A DNA stretch of 64,000 bases from Isoetes taiwanensis. Its lineage: Eukaryota; Streptophyta; Lycopodiopsida; Isoetales; Isoetaceae. How positions within the stretch are numbered: position 1 is the first letter of the stretch; the number at the start of each line of letters is the position of its first letter. The translations under genes and the position numbers were made by a program. The notes beneath the pieces are model-generated. The model had not been told where the DNA came from, made no database searches, and saw only the letters and a list, made by a program, of their open reading frames with translations. The stretch is from the NCBI GenBank assembly GCA_021234155.1, contig JAJEKV010000017.1, forward strand, positions 20,703,559-20,767,558, in the 5' to 3' direction. Below are positions 22,158 through 34,249 of the stretch, in pieces.

Positions 22158-23931
22158 GTGCTTCTAAATAAAATGCGAAGAATGGACCATTAGAGGCTAC
22201 ATTGTGCAAAGGCCAATATAAAGCAGGCCAATATAAAGCCTGCAATTTACAAGCAAAGGAATGATAGTTCAGTAACAAAAAACAGAAATGCACATTCCTT
22301 GCATTTGCTTTCAACAACAAAGCTCCAAATTTTAGAAGCTCAAATGCAATACGGCCGCAATTCTGTGCCACAACCTATAAAAAGGGGCTGCCGTGTTTAT
22401 AAATCATGCTCTTGCGAAAGAGTTATCTTGTTGCCGAATTTTGTTCATGCCCAATCATGAAACTGAATATGTGCTCTGGTTTACAGTTCATTGCTAAAAT
22501 CACCAACTGCAATCAATGCTAACCTAACCTAGCTTCCTGGATAAAAAAAGCACCAACATTTAGCAATCTTGAACTAGCTACATTGAAGCTACAAACGTTT
22601 GCAAATCTTCTTAAAAAATTTCCACAAAAAAATTCCACCTGAGTAGACTCTAGAATCCGACCAAACACACCATCTAAGAGCATTTGCCGAGTCTCCTCAT
22701 CTTCTACAGCGTTTAGCCCATCAATAAGCTGATATGGCTGAAGAATTGTGCTACCATTAGCAATAAACCTGTACAACAAATGTATCAGTTGGCGAAGTTC
22801 AATGTTGGGCTCTAAAGAGGGGTCCCAAGAACGAAATTTGATCATGATCTAGAACTTTGTGAAGAACAAGCTTAGATCCTAGCATAACTTCCTTAATGTA
22901 GATTGAGTGGGACGGCATGGCACATTTTGAGATGTAATGGGAGGAGGGAGACAGATGTGTGGCATATGGCAGGAAATAAAGAACAGGATATGTCATGCGG
23001 GTAAGCACAGGCCCGCCACTAGTCATCCGGATCAGGGAAGATATGTTCGCTCCTGGAGAAGGAAAAGTTTGCAGAAACAATTCAAGTTCTCAAAAATTAG
23101 AGAACAGAGGCAGTATTAAACCGCTGAAGATAGTTCTCGGGTGGATGAAACCGGTGATTTGTGGAAGACCCACAACAAAAATCACCAAAAGAAAATCCGT
23201 GCTTCAGCATATCCTAGATGGATTTCCCGCTTTTTGGCATTCCTGAGCTTCCCTATGGAACTATCTCTGTTGTGATCTGCTCTACTCTCTGATTGGGGCG
23301 ACATAACCTTACCTAAAAATTGGCCAAAAGGCAATAGTTGCACAGGTCTTTGATTTCGTCCAACCGGGGCACACTAACTGCTGTTCTGAAGCTTCCACAT
23401 GCCATAGCCATAGCTGCCTAGCCCACCATAGCCAAGTAACTGGAGAAGAATTGGGTTTTGTTAAAAAATTTATGGTTACCTCGTTCAGTCGGGCCAGGGC
23501 CAGTCCGGCACCGACATGGGTATGGCAGAGGCTGCCGGAAAAAAGCCTCAATTATAGACCTTAAATAACCATTTCCGGTTTCTAATCTGCGACCATTCTA
23601 TAGGAATACTAACAGCCGCTTCATTAATCTCGACAACAGAATCTTATCTTGCTAATCCCTGTTGTTGCAGATTTGCAAGCCCTGTTTCGTGCCCTAAAAT
23701 GCTATCCACGAGGCTTGCATATTCAACCCCTAAAATAAAAAGAGGGCTTTTGTTGTGAGCCCTTGGATGTTGGACCATTGAAAAAAAAAAGCTAAATCAA
23801 CGATTAAGAAAGGGTGCACTCTAGATGTACGCATTAGTACATCCATTCGAATACGCCATGAAATCTTAGGAAAACCTTTGTGAAAAGCGTACAAAAACAC
23901 AAAGAAAACCCCCTGTTATTATGCTACATAT
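22158..23931. repeat. Giant inverted repeat, left arm
   Basis: This 1.77-kb arm is inverted relative to 25053-27207. Landmarks include TGCGAAGAATGGACCATTAG at the outer end, the sucrose synthase fragment, CTTATCTTGCTAATCCCTG, and a TGCACTCTAGATGTACGC block near the inner end. The two arms differ by substitutions, short indels, one deletion of about 60 bp and one 440-bp insertion, both in the right arm. Confidence 0.93.
22639..22845 (-). pseudogene. SUS (fragment): Captured sucrose synthase exon fragment, left arm
   Basis: On the minus strand this piece encodes IELRQLIHLLYRFIANG, STILQPYQLIDGLNAVEDEE and LLDGVFGRILESTQ. It corresponds to the N-terminal regulatory region of plant sucrose synthase (family pattern: LL.R....G.GILQ..QLI followed by DG.FGE.L.S.QE). 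After ESTQ the sequence continues GTGGAA, a plausible 5' splice donor, and the homology ends, so the captured piece keeps a genomic exon-intron boundary. Only about 65 codons are present, with no catalytic GT-B domain. The gene symbol refers to the source family; no enzyme is made. Confidence 0.72.
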
Positions 23932-24182
23932 TCAACCCAAGTATTCACCATCCAATTCTCAGTTTTCAATTTTTTGGACCTGGGTTTTCCATTTCTTGCC
24001 TCTAATGGATCATTATCGTTGTTAGATCAGTTTGTCCCAAAAGGCTCAAATTCTTACTACTAGATCGGTTTGTGCCAAGAGAGAGATTAAAAATTGTTAA
24101 GTTTTAGGTCATATAGGAAAATACAAGTGAAAATGTTGCATGTCTTGATGAACAATATAATGTTGCCTCGCGCTGGTCGACA

Positions 24183-24745
24183 TGTTGCCAAACCAAGGCC
24201 ACTTGCTCACGCCAGCAACGACACATCTAGCAACCCATTTTCTCAAGAATTAAGCCATTCAGACAACTCAAAAATATCCAACATAACATACATTGCATTT
24301 ATCAAAAATTCTATATCTTACTCCTCTGGGCACACAATTGATTCGTTTCGTCAAAGTAATGGCAGGACGAACAATAGTGAAATTACAATTCTCAAACATT
24401 TTTGTTGGTGACTATGATCCCATGGCCCAGGTCGAGGTGTTGACAAACCAAGGCCACTTGCTCACGACGTCAAACTGGCACATCTGGCAACCCACTTTCA
24501 CGAGGGTTAGCCTTTCAGGCAACCCAAAGATATCCCATGCAACATAGATACATTGGTCCCATATGCCAATTGGTCTTCGCGGATGATAAAATTCAATTCA
24601 ATTAAATTTAAGTTTATCAAAAAGCCTATATCCTACCTCTCTGAGCACATAGTTGTTTCACTTCATCAAGGTAATGGCAGGACAAACAATAATGAAGTTA
24701 CAATTCTCAAACACTTTTGTTGATGACTATGATCCCATGGCGGGA
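24183..24745. repeat. Direct tandem duplication in the inverted-repeat spacer, about 270-300-bp unit
   Basis: AAACCAAGGCCACTTGCTCAC, CATCTAGCAACCCA/CATCTGGCAACCCA, AATGGCAGGACGAACAATAG and GACTATGATCCCATGGC recur in the same order twice. The remaining spacer (23932-25052) holds no recognised gene. Confidence 0.85.
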
Positions 24746-25322
24746 TCACATGCGAGTATCATCCTTGATGATTTTTTCTCACTTGGAACACTTTCTATAA
24801 GGAAATTTTCTAGCTAGGATATTATAGAAATTTCCTAGTTAAAACTATGCACAAACATCCATACAAAGGGATTGCTTGGTTCGAAAAATATCTAAGGAAT
24901 AAAAAAGGAAAAGAATATAGAATATACTTTTATTATCCATTGAGTCGAAATAGCTTATGAAACCCAAACAAAGAGAGCAGCAAGTGTATTAATGACATGA
25001 TTAAAAAACCCGCCGAAGGGTTTTCGAGGGATAAACCTTGACAATATATAATATGTAGCATAATAACAGGGGGTTTTCTTTGTGTTTTTGTACGCTTTTC
25101 ACAAAGGTTTTCCTAAGATTTTATGGCGTATTCGAATGGATGTACTAATGCGTACATCTAGAGTGCACCATTTCTTAATCGTTGATTTAGCTTTTTTTTT
25201 TCAATGGTCCAACATCCAAGGGCTCACAACAAAAGCCCTCTTTTTATTTTAGGGGTTGAACATGCAAGCCTCGTGGATAGCATTTTAGGGCACGAAACAG
25301 GGCTTGCAAATCTGCAACAACA

Positions 25323-25761
25323 GGGCGTGAGATAGTTTTACCCTAGATTGGGGGATCCCGGAGGTGTGATCGGGAGGGGCGGGATCGGGGGCGTGTGATC
25401 GGGAGGGGCGGGATCATTGATGCTTGTCGCGATTAAAAGGTGGCTCAGCGGTTTAGGGCCATTTTCTTTGGATTTTTGCTGGCGATAGCGGGTGGCTGCC
25501 CTCTCTTCCTTCTTGGCATCAAACTACGACTCTTCCCAAGCCCATTCAGACCAACCTCGCACAAAACCCGGTGATTCCGTGGAGGATTGGCCAAGAAAAA
25601 GCATAAGAAAACTTGGCTGATTTTTTGCTATAAGGGCTTTTTTTTTTCGCGATTCTTGCTTGCGATGGGGATCAGCCCTCGGGGATCACCACCCCTGGGG
25701 ATCAGATCCTCGGGATCACACCTCGAGATCCCCAATCGAGGGGTAAGATTATCCCTACGCC
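25323..25761. mobile_element. hAT-like MITE inside the right arm
   Basis: The ends GGGCGTGAGATAGTTTTACC and, on the other strand, GGGCGTAGGGATAATCTTAC form inverted repeats of about 50 bp. Flanking CAACAACA (25315-25322) and CAACAACG (25762-25769) look like an 8-bp target duplication with one mismatch. The empty site is preserved in the left arm as CTGCAACAACAGGGATTAG. Eight-base duplications are typical of hAT elements. The interior is GC-rich with repeated GGGGATCA motifs and no transposase. Confidence 0.78.
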
Positions 25762-26580
25762 CAACAACGAGGGATTAGCAAGATAAGATTACATTTGTCG
25801 AGATTAATAAGCGGTACATTAGTATTTCTATAGAATGGTCGCAGATTAGAAACAGGAAATGGTTATTTAAGGTCGCTTTTTCCGGTGACCTGCGCCATAC
25901 CCATGTCGGTGTCGGTTGTACAGCGCCCGAATGAGGTAACCATAAATTTTTAACAAAACCCAATTCTTCTCAGTTACTTGGCTATGGTGGGCTAGGCGAC
26001 TATGGCTATGGCATGTGGAAGCTTGAACGGCGATTAGTGTGCCCGGTTGGGCCGAAATCAAAGACACATTGCAACTATTGCCTTTTGGCCAATTTTTAGG
26101 TAAGGTTATGTCGCCCCAATCGAGAGAGAGTAGAAGCGTAAAACAACGAGAGATAGTTCCATAGGGAAGCTTCGGGAATGCCGTAAAGCGGGAAATCCAT
26201 CTAGGATATCTTTGAAGCCGCGGATTTTCTTTTGGTGATTTTTGTTGTGGGTCTTCCACAAATCACCGGTTTCATCCCCCGAGAACTATCTTCAGCGGTT
26301 TATCTTTGCCTCTGTTCTCTAATTTTTGAGACCTTGAATTGTTTACGCAAATTTTTCCTTCTCCGGGAGCAAAAATATCTTCCACGATCCGGGATGACTA
26401 GTGGCGGGCTGTGCTTACCCGCATGACATATCGTTCTTTATTTCACGCCATATGCCACACATCGTCTCCCTCCTCCCATTACATCTCAAAATGTGCCATG
26501 TGAGTCCCACTCAATCTACATTAAGGAAGTTATGCTAGGATCTAAGCTTGTTCTTCACAAAGTTCTAGATCATGATCAAA

Positions 26581-26778
26581 CTTCGTTCTTGGGACCCCTC
26601 TTTAGAGCCCAACATTGAACTTCGCTAACTGATACATTTGTTGTACAGGTTTATTGCTAATGGTAGCACAATTCTTCAGCCATATCAGCTTATTGATGGG
26701 CTAAACGCTGTAGAAGATGAGGAGACTCGGCAAATGCTCTTAGATGGTGTGTTTGGTCGGATTCTAGAGTCTACTCAG
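26581..26778 (+). pseudogene. SUS (fragment): Captured sucrose synthase exon fragment, right arm
   Basis: This is the same fragment as in the left arm, now on the plus strand. The frame from RFIANG through LESTQ is intact. Just upstream the CAA codon of the left arm (LRQLI) has become TAA, a C-to-T change. The donor-like GTGGAA follows at 26779. Together the arms place sense and antisense copies of the same host exon about 4 kb apart. Confidence 0.72.
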
Positions 26779-27207
26779 GTGGAATTTTTTTGTGGAAATT
26801 TTTTAAGAAGATTTGCAAACGTTTGTAGCTTCAATGTAGCTAGTTCAAGATTGCTAAATGTTGGTGCTTTTTTTATCCAGGAAGCTAGGTTAGGTTAGCA
26901 TTGATTGCAGTTGGTGATTTTAGCAATGAACTGTAAACCAGAGCACATATTCAGTTTCATGATTGGGCATGAACAAAATTTGGCAACAAGATAACTCTTT
27001 CGCAAGAGCATGATTTATAAACACGGCACCCCCTTTTTATAGGTTGTGGCACAGAATTGCGGCCGTATTGCATTTGAGCTTCTAAAATTTGGAGCTTTGT
27101 TGTTGAAAGCAAATGCAAGGAATGTGCATTTATATTGGCCTGCTTTATATTGGCCTTTGCACAATGTAGCCTCTAATGGTCCATTCTTCGCATTTTATTT
27201 AGAGTGA

Positions 27208-27988
27208 GAAATTAGTGTGCAATTCAAGACCGTCCCAGAGAACATATTTGAGTGCGTGTATGCATGACCTCTTGAAGATATAATCCCAGCAAGCCCACAA
27301 AGGACGTGTCTAAAAATACATGTAGCGGCCGAATCTACCCGGTTCGAATCTAAAATTAGAGTTGTTTAAACCTAGGAAAAATTGGGGGGGTTCCTTTACA
27401 GTCCTTTTAAGGAATAGGAGGTTAGCGCTCTACATTATCTTGTTGAGCCTGAGATTCGTATTCTCTTTAAGCAAAAGTTTTTTGAACCAAATGTGTGATA
27501 CCACCGTTAACACTACCACAAGGGACCATATGCTGACACCCTTGAACCCGATACAGAGACTCAAACCTAGATTACAGGGACTCAAACCGGAAATCCCAAT
27601 GAGAACGAAATGTGATATTCTCAACATGGATATCTTGACATTTAGTACCCATCATGTCTAAACGTCACAAAATTAAAAAAGCCTATAATAAACCACGTTA
27701 TTAGTAGAAAAGCAAGCAGCACGGTTGTAATATGGATTTACCCCAAAGTGTTAAAAAAAAAAGCTTTCAAGAAGCTTACATTTTTGTAGTTACATTTGTC
27801 GTGTGACAAGCTATTTTACAGAATCTTACTTTTGCTCTCCCAAGGAAACCCACACAACTGGAAAGTTTGCATCTGAACCTCCTGTTACTCTTTCCACCTC
27901 AAGGACAGATCTCTGACAATACTTTGCAGCTCTGCTTCAGAATTCAACTCCCTTGATCATATACATGTGGAAAATTTGACCAGATTTG
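27208..27988. other. No recognisable gene
   Basis: AT-rich sequence with a short plus-strand frame (27362-27661) lacking any domain. The part near 27730-27980 probably includes the 3' UTR of the minus-strand membrane-protein gene. Confidence 0.5.
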
Positions 27989-28486
27989 CTAAGTAATGAT
28001 ATACTTGAGCAAAAATGCAGAAAGAAAACAAGCAACCATTACTCCAATGGCCACCAGATTGCCATCCTTGAGCACAGACTTCAGGGTCCCAAAAGTAATA
28101 TCCTTGGCTATTCTGCTTCCATCTTCAATCAGCAAATCAACCCTTGTCATTTTTCTTCCACATACAAATTCAAACAATAAAGCAGTGATCCATGTCATGA
28201 TCATGGCAGGCATTAGGGATAATAACAGCGCCACTATTGCAAGAACCCCTGCTTCCAGACCTAAATAAAAAGAAAGCCTAAAGATCGGCCATTGTAGGAT
28301 CATTTTGGCAAAATTAACCGCATCATACAGCTTAGCAATTCTACAAATAAGAATCAAGGACCAAAATAGGGCTAACATGCTTGCCATAACACCTCCCATC
28401 CATTCAGACCGCTTGAATCTGAGGCTAATTTCGTTGTATGAGGCAGCTACGTTCTGATAATAGTCGGTATGGGTTTCTTCCTCCAT
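27989..28486 (-). CDS. Conserved-looking four-helix membrane protein, function unknown
   Basis: An uninterrupted 165-codon frame starts at ATG 28486 in a favourable context (AGCCATGGAGG). Hydrophobic segments lie at about residues 31-52, 65-84, 86-108 and 143-161, preceded by a polar N-terminus with MEEETHTDYYQNVAAS. Between helices 3 and 4 is a hydrophilic loop with CGRKMTRVDLLIEDGSR. No motif lets me assign a reaction or transport role. It resembles small plant transmembrane proteins of unknown function. It is one of only two clearly intact genes in the window, in contrast to the broken mobile elements around it, which supports it as real. An upstream minus-strand frame (28519-28710) may be leader sequence. 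Confidence 0.65.
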   Translation of the reverse strand: MEEETHTDYYQNVAASYNEISLRFKRSEWMGGVMASMLALFWSLILICRIAKLYDAVNFAKMILQWPIFRLSFYLGLEAGVLAIVALLLSLMPAMIMTWITALLFEFVCGRKMTRVDLLIEDGSRIAKDITFGTLKSVLKDGNLVAIGVMVACFLSAFLLKYIIT

Positions 28487-28779
28487 GGCTGGCTTAAATA
28501 AGGAGCTGCGTCAAAGCTTCAAAGGGATTGATAAAAAAAAGGGCGTTTTGAAAAAGGGAAAAGACAGACAAGGAAGCGCGGGGCGATGTTTCTACTGGGA
28601 TCATAGAGGTAGAAAGGTGACCTGAGCATGGCTATGGCGTCGGCGAGGAAGGAGACGCCGGTCAGGGTCGCCGGAGTTGAAGAAGCTCCGTAACGTGGAC
28701 GCCTCTGCATTTTTTTGAGTTAAACCTTATACATTAATAAAAACGTTTTTGCAATGGTCGAATTGGCGGTGGGTTAGGG
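28487..28779 (-). promoter_or_regulatory. Upstream region of the membrane-protein gene
   Basis: On the minus strand a 63-codon frame (28519-28710, starting MQRRPRYGASSTPATLTG) lies upstream of the start. It could be an upstream ORF, an unspliced first exon or 5' UTR; nothing decides between these. No TATA box is evident. Confidence 0.3.
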
Positions 28780-31466
28780 TAACTTGGAATTCTTCTTCTT
28801 CACAAGCACGTTGTTTTTTTTGTTCCCTTGTCTCCAGCCTTGCGTCTGGACTATGATCATGCTGCGGTCTATGCGAGGATGCTTGAGCATGAGCTGCCGG
28901 GAGTGTTGCAACTCCCCACACTTCAGCAGGAGCGGCCCGGTGAACCCGGCTCCTTTTGAGGGTAGGGGGGCCGGATGCTTTGGGAGAGGCCGCTCTCGGC
29001 GATCCGCAGGGCGCAACCACCTTCCCATAATCACTGGTTCGATGGCGAATGTCCGGGGCTAAAACGGCGATGGCTCCGCCAAGTCTTTGGACCCACCATT
29101 CGCCCGAGCCCGTCCCGTCAATCACAGCTCCTTCCTCAAGACCAAGAAAGCCGGTACCTTGCGAACTCGGCCAGATGTTTGGTCTTCTAGGGCCGCCACC
29201 CTAGGGCCTTACGGAGAAAGGTCTTGAGTAAGTCACCCACACCCACGGGAAATATTACCCGGAACAATGGGTGAGATACTTGCGTTATTTGTATGACCCA
29301 ATGGGAAGCCGGGCACCGGTACCCTCCTTGAGCCAGGCCCTAGACCGGTCATTCTTGAAGGGATGTCATAATGGGCGCGCAGCGCCGCTAGGGGGAAGGC
29401 GGCGAATTTGGATGGTATCTTGGCGAGCTTCTCAAGTGGGCGGGCCCCCAATGGTGCCGGTTCTCCACGGCACTCTTCAGCGAGGGCATTGCAAGAAGGC
29501 TTCCCCGCATTGGACTACCGGTAGAGTTGTGCCCATATACAAAGCGGGGACCCCCACGGTGACCAACTTATCGTACCATTATGGTCGGTTCTGTCTTTGC
29601 CAAGTTGCTTAGGGATTCTTGGCGATTGACACTTTGGGGAGAGGATGGAGAAGTCGCGGGCTCTCAGCGAGCGGGGCTTCGCCCCGGCATTCTACTATTG
29701 ACCATATCTTCACTCTGCGAACACTCATAGAGGATACAGGAATCGGCCTTGAGAATGCATCTTGTTGCTTTGTGGATTTCGCCAAAGGCTTTTTGACGAT
29801 GCCTACCGGGATAAGTTGTGGGGACAGTTAAGGCGACTAGGGACCCCGTCGACTTGCGAGAATGCTATGTCTCACTGGACTATCTGAGGCTTGCTCGATT
29901 AGTCTCGCCTTTGTCGGGGAGCCCGTTGTTAGTAGCATTAGAGTGCGCCCGGGGCTGCCCTCTCCGGCGCTCTTAAAACGTACATTGACCGGCTAGAAGA
30001 ATGGCTAGGCGAGCGGGGAGGCTTCGGTTGATGCACCACATAATCCGGCAACTCATATATCGCGATGATGTTGACACCTTTCGCATATACCCCGGAGGAC
30101 ATGCAGCGCCACACGGATGCTTTGGACACTACGCCAATTCAGCGACATGAGAGTTAACTTGGCCAAGACAAAGTCTTTCTTTGGTCCCCATCATCCGGCA
30201 CCCGCCTTCCCTCATTCACTTACGAGGGCGGGTAGTGGAGGTGGCTCGATCTTATAAGTATTTGGGCATTGAGTTTTCTACTACCACACCTTTGGGATGC
30301 ATCCATCGGGTTACGGGTCGCTGCGGTTTGGAAAGCCACGTATGCAATGCAAAACAACTTGATCACAAAGGCGAGCTATATGCATGGGGTCACCGGGCAC
30401 ACTTGTTGGGGGCCTTGGTTGAACCGGTCCTCCTCTATGGGGCAGAAGTGTGGGGGCGGTGATATCCCTCACCACTTGGAACAATCTAGGCAGTCAGTGA
30501 GGAAGGCCTTCTTGGCAGGGGCGCTGGGAGTGAAATCCACGGTCCCATATCGGATCTTGCTCGGGAGGCGGGCTTCCTTCCATTCTGAGAGAGGGTTCTT
30601 GCATTTGGAGCGTCACATTATTTACTTCGGAAGGTGGTGGCTATGGATGAAGCCCGGCTGCCCAACCTTGCTTTGGCGGTGGCGATGGGCCCTTGGCGAC
30701 TCAAAGCTTCTTTGGAAAGACAAAGCAAGCCCGGTGGTTTCGCTATGGAATGTGCGGGGCACCACGGATGTGGACGGTGCATACAGAAGAGAACGCTGCC
30801 TTGAAGCGGTGCTTGGATGCTTGCTTCATGGCCAAGCTTTGGGATCTGAGGCCCTCTCACATGTCAAGGTGGCAAATTATCGATAGCGAGGTTAATCCCA
30901 TGCTCACGAGGGGCCCACACCACTACTGCGCACCCATCTACCCATGAAAAAAGTGCGGGGTGATTGCTTCCATTCGCGACAGTGCACACCACCTCCACAT
31001 TGAGGCGGGGAGATGGATTAGGGGAGCAGCGTGAGGGGCGAGTGCTGTCGATCTTGTCCAGCCAGGCGCCATTGAGGATGAAAGTCATGCCCTCGGACTG
31101 TCCGGCGTCACGAGCATATCCGGGCTTGGTATGCTCGGTTAGTTATGCCCCATCGGGCCTTGCATGAGATCTTGAGCACGACCCTGTAGGCTTGTTGGGA
31201 TCGTACCTCAGGGAGGTAATGGATCTGTGGACTTCAGTTATGCCCCCGTCAGACATTACCCTCGGTTGTACTTGTGATTATGTATATAAGCGTGCGGTAT
31301 GTCGGCATCCTTATTGCTACTAAGGTTTTCCCAGAAAACCCGCCGTGAGGGGTTTTTTAATCACGGTAGTATCGCTGCTTGCTCTCTCTTTGTACTTGGG
31401 TCCCATAGGCGGTTGGTCTCCGTGGGCCGATAAAATCATATTCTATTCTATTCTATTCTATTCCAT
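28780..31466 (+). mobile_element. Decayed non-LTR retrotransposon (LINE) with pentanucleotide tail
   Basis: Plus-strand fragments of a reverse transcriptase occur in order: TTGRVVPIYKAGTPTVTN (about 29514), DHIFTLRTLIEDTG and CCFVDFAKGF (about 29700-29790, motif A region), VARSYKYLGIEFST (about 30241) and EPVLLYGAEVWG (about 30420), the thumb region. The frame changes between all of them and the catalytic motif C is not found. The 3' end is a run of TTCTA units (31440-31466). The 5' boundary is not certain. The LYGAEVWG type of C-terminus differs from the L1-like elements at 38 and 52 kb. Confidence 0.72.
31440..31466 (+). repeat. (TTCTA)n 3' tail of the LINE
   Basis: About five TTCTA units close the LINE. 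Equivalent tails are at 41443-41466 and, inverted, at 48351-48372. Confidence 0.85.
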
Positions 31467-33433
31467 TGTAGTGTCAAAATTGGCACAACTTGCACTCTCA
31501 AATTTGCAGATCTCCATCTTATCTGCACGTCTTATTCGATCGTCAACAATGGGAGACTAGTTATTACGTAGACACAACATGGAAACTGGCTCAACACATG
31601 AAATTCTTCAATCCAGCACGTAAACTCCAATATCCTTGTTTTCAGGAATGAAACTAGGTTGCAGATTCTTAGCTAGCAAAATTTATGCGGGCCATGAGCT
31701 CAAAGTAGGTGGAGGCTTGAATTTAGAGCGTATCATCGCCGCGCACAAAAAATTCAGCCAAAATCCCAAAATCATTTCAAAAGCGATGAAAAAAAAACTA
31801 CATGAAAGGCGTGAAAAAGCGATGGGCGATTCGCCCGACCATCATCTAAAGCGGACTAGAACTCGCTAAAAGCATAGGTCCGAGTGTATGCTTTTGCAAC
31901 CCACTAGCATACTTTTGCCCACTTCAAAGTAGGGCAATGATTATCTAATAGTGCTTAAAAATTAGCTATAAAAAATCGTAAAATCACACCACTTTTTAGA
32001 ATCCTACTTCTTAAAAACAAAAGCACCTTCTTAAAGACTACATTCTCTTTTAAACCACACCTCAAAAACTACACCTTCTTAAGAGCATAACCACCCTCAG
32101 AAAACAAAAGCAACATTCGGTCCATCTGTCACACTTGTTCAAGGTTTTGGTGGAACCCTTTCTTTTGTACGGGATCAAAGTCTAGGAACCTGTCATATCC
32201 TTGACCAATAAAATGGAACGATTCTGAGAAAGCTTTCGAGCTCGGTGACTTACGAGAAAATCCATAGTCCCTACGGATTCTTGGATCGGACCTGTCGACT
32301 ACCATAGGAGACATGTTTCTTACCTTTATAGTGGGCCACACTCATTTGCCATAAAATATACTTTTAAAAGGTAGTTGCTATAGGCAATGATTGTCTCCCC
32401 AACCTTGTTTATCGGTGGCCATGGATCCATGATGTCTCAAGGCTTCTTGGAAGAAGAGGCGAGATCAATGGTTCTCGATGGAAGGTGCAAGAGCATAGCA
32501 TCTGTGTGAAAGCGAAGAGCATCAACATCACTTATGACAGTACCTTGATATTTGCTTCCTTTGAAGGAATTTGTCATGTAATATTGACTTATGGTCAGGA
32601 TAAGAATTTGACACAGCGTGATTAAACACCCGCACTGCAATCGTGAAACATTGGTCTAGATCAGTTGTTGATGATGAAGTACAAAGACGACACAGATTCA
32701 AGTTATTGAAAAGCGTCCTGAGTATTTATGCCTTGGGCTTATATCATTTAATTATGGTCGAAGCATCAAAAATTCATGAAGGTTAGAAACCATTGGAATG
32801 TGAAGGTTATTATGTGATATTACATGATTGGATTATATTGGCTTATTAAGGAAATTATATCGTAGATGAACATTTTGAAGGCAAATCGTCTTCGAACATG
32901 GCGACGGACAGCGACTGGACTGATAGTTATAAACTCAAGAAGAAAGCATTAGGTGATTATCTCAAGCATTCACATGCAGAATTGTAAAGGTTCAAAGATA
33001 AGTTTGGGCTCTCGAATGTTAGTTTGATTTTAGATGAACTATGTTAAAGCAAATATTTCTTCTACAGTATTTGTTTTACTGTAGCAAAACTGGGCACCTC
33101 TCGTTTCATTTATATTCATTTATGATTGGAGGCGCCTATAGTTTTGAAATATGAAATACGATTTTGCCTAAGATTTTGAGGGAATATCGAACCTCTATAC
33201 GAGTTTGCCTAAGTTTTTAGAATACGAAATACGAGAGCTCGAACCTCTACCAAAATAGTTCAATGTTCTAACTAAAACTACTTTAACCAATATACCCAGT
33301 GAGTTAATGCAATTATTTTTTATCTTGAATCTATGTTTTCTTTACAGCAACTTATCCAATTGTTTTAGGGATATATGGTCTATCGTTTCAGAATTTGTTA
33401 TTTTTACATCCATATCAAATCCCCCCGACATAT
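31467..33433. other. No recognisable gene
   Basis: Open frames at 31636-31869 (plus, 77 codons, basic C-terminus) and 32129-32341 (minus, 70 codons) show no known domain. A loose repetition of GAAATACGA and CGAACCTCTA lies at 33140-33260. Confidence 0.5.
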
Positions 33434-34249
33434 TCCTTAGTTGTGCATATTTGGATTCCAAGGTTCAAGATGCAACCCTACACCATCCTTAAGGCCCCGA
33501 AGGGGCCAAAAATTTTTGTAGTTAACACAAACCATTAACACACAACTAACATTATTAACACAAACCATTGCATTTGACACATTTAAATTAAAATCCCCCT
33601 TAAACCCCCTTTCATTTGGGTGCATATTCACACGGGGGGTTCTTCGAGCAATGAGAGCTGTCGGATGGGCATATTTGCCCTTTATTCCAAGATTTAGACC
33701 GTACATCTCGATCCTCGTTTGTGGGGTACGCATGTCCCTGATGAACACAATTTTTGTATCCATTGCTTAGTATTGCTAATTTGCAAAATCTTCCATATAA
33801 GGTTGGCGGTGAATGTAAATGGTACTCCTTATCTTTCCTACATGTATTATAACGGATTTTTGAAGATTGAGGTGTTGGTGCGCAGAAGGCGTGGTAACCT
33901 AGAAGAGCTTCTGAATATGTCTCCTTTATGCAAACAAAAGGGGTTTTAAGGGGGCTTTTAATTTGGCGGTGGACTTGGCGGTGGTGGAGGTTTGCAAAAT
34001 ACTATAAGGTTTGAGAGAATGTACTTAATGGTGTTAACTTTGTACATGTATTATAAATTTTTTGAGGCTCATTTGTAACCTTAGTGTGAATATGCACCCA
34101 AACAAAAAGGGGTTTGTGTTTTTAATGTTAATGTGTCAAATTAATGGTTTATTTGTGTGTTAATTAACTACAAAATTTTGGCCCTTAGGGGCCTTAAGGA
34201 TGGTGTAAGGTTGCATCTTGAACCTTGGAATCCAAATATGCACTAAGGA
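33434..34249. mobile_element. Foldback/MITE element, family A, copy 2
   Basis: TCCTTAG plus GTGCATATTTGGATTCC at the left end is repeated inverted at the right end. The arms extend inward through ATGCAACC, CACCATCCTTAAGGCCCC, a GGGGCC hairpin, ACACATTTAAATTAAAATCC and TGGGTGCATATTCACAC, about 180-200 bp each. The interior (about 33650-34085) has no transposase. Arm sequence matches 21328-21795, defining a family. Confidence 0.82.

Larger units (their letters stand above)
25053..27207. repeat. Giant inverted repeat, right arm
   Basis: Inverted partner of 22158-23931. It is interrupted by a 440-bp element at 25323-25761 and lacks about 60 bp near 27128. Without those changes the arm lengths agree within a few bases. 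Confidence 0.93.

Noticed and set aside
23932-25052. Possible autonomous transposase in the inverted-repeat spacer
   Set aside because: Only two copies of a 270-300-bp non-coding duplication and short frames are present; no transposase motif is seen.
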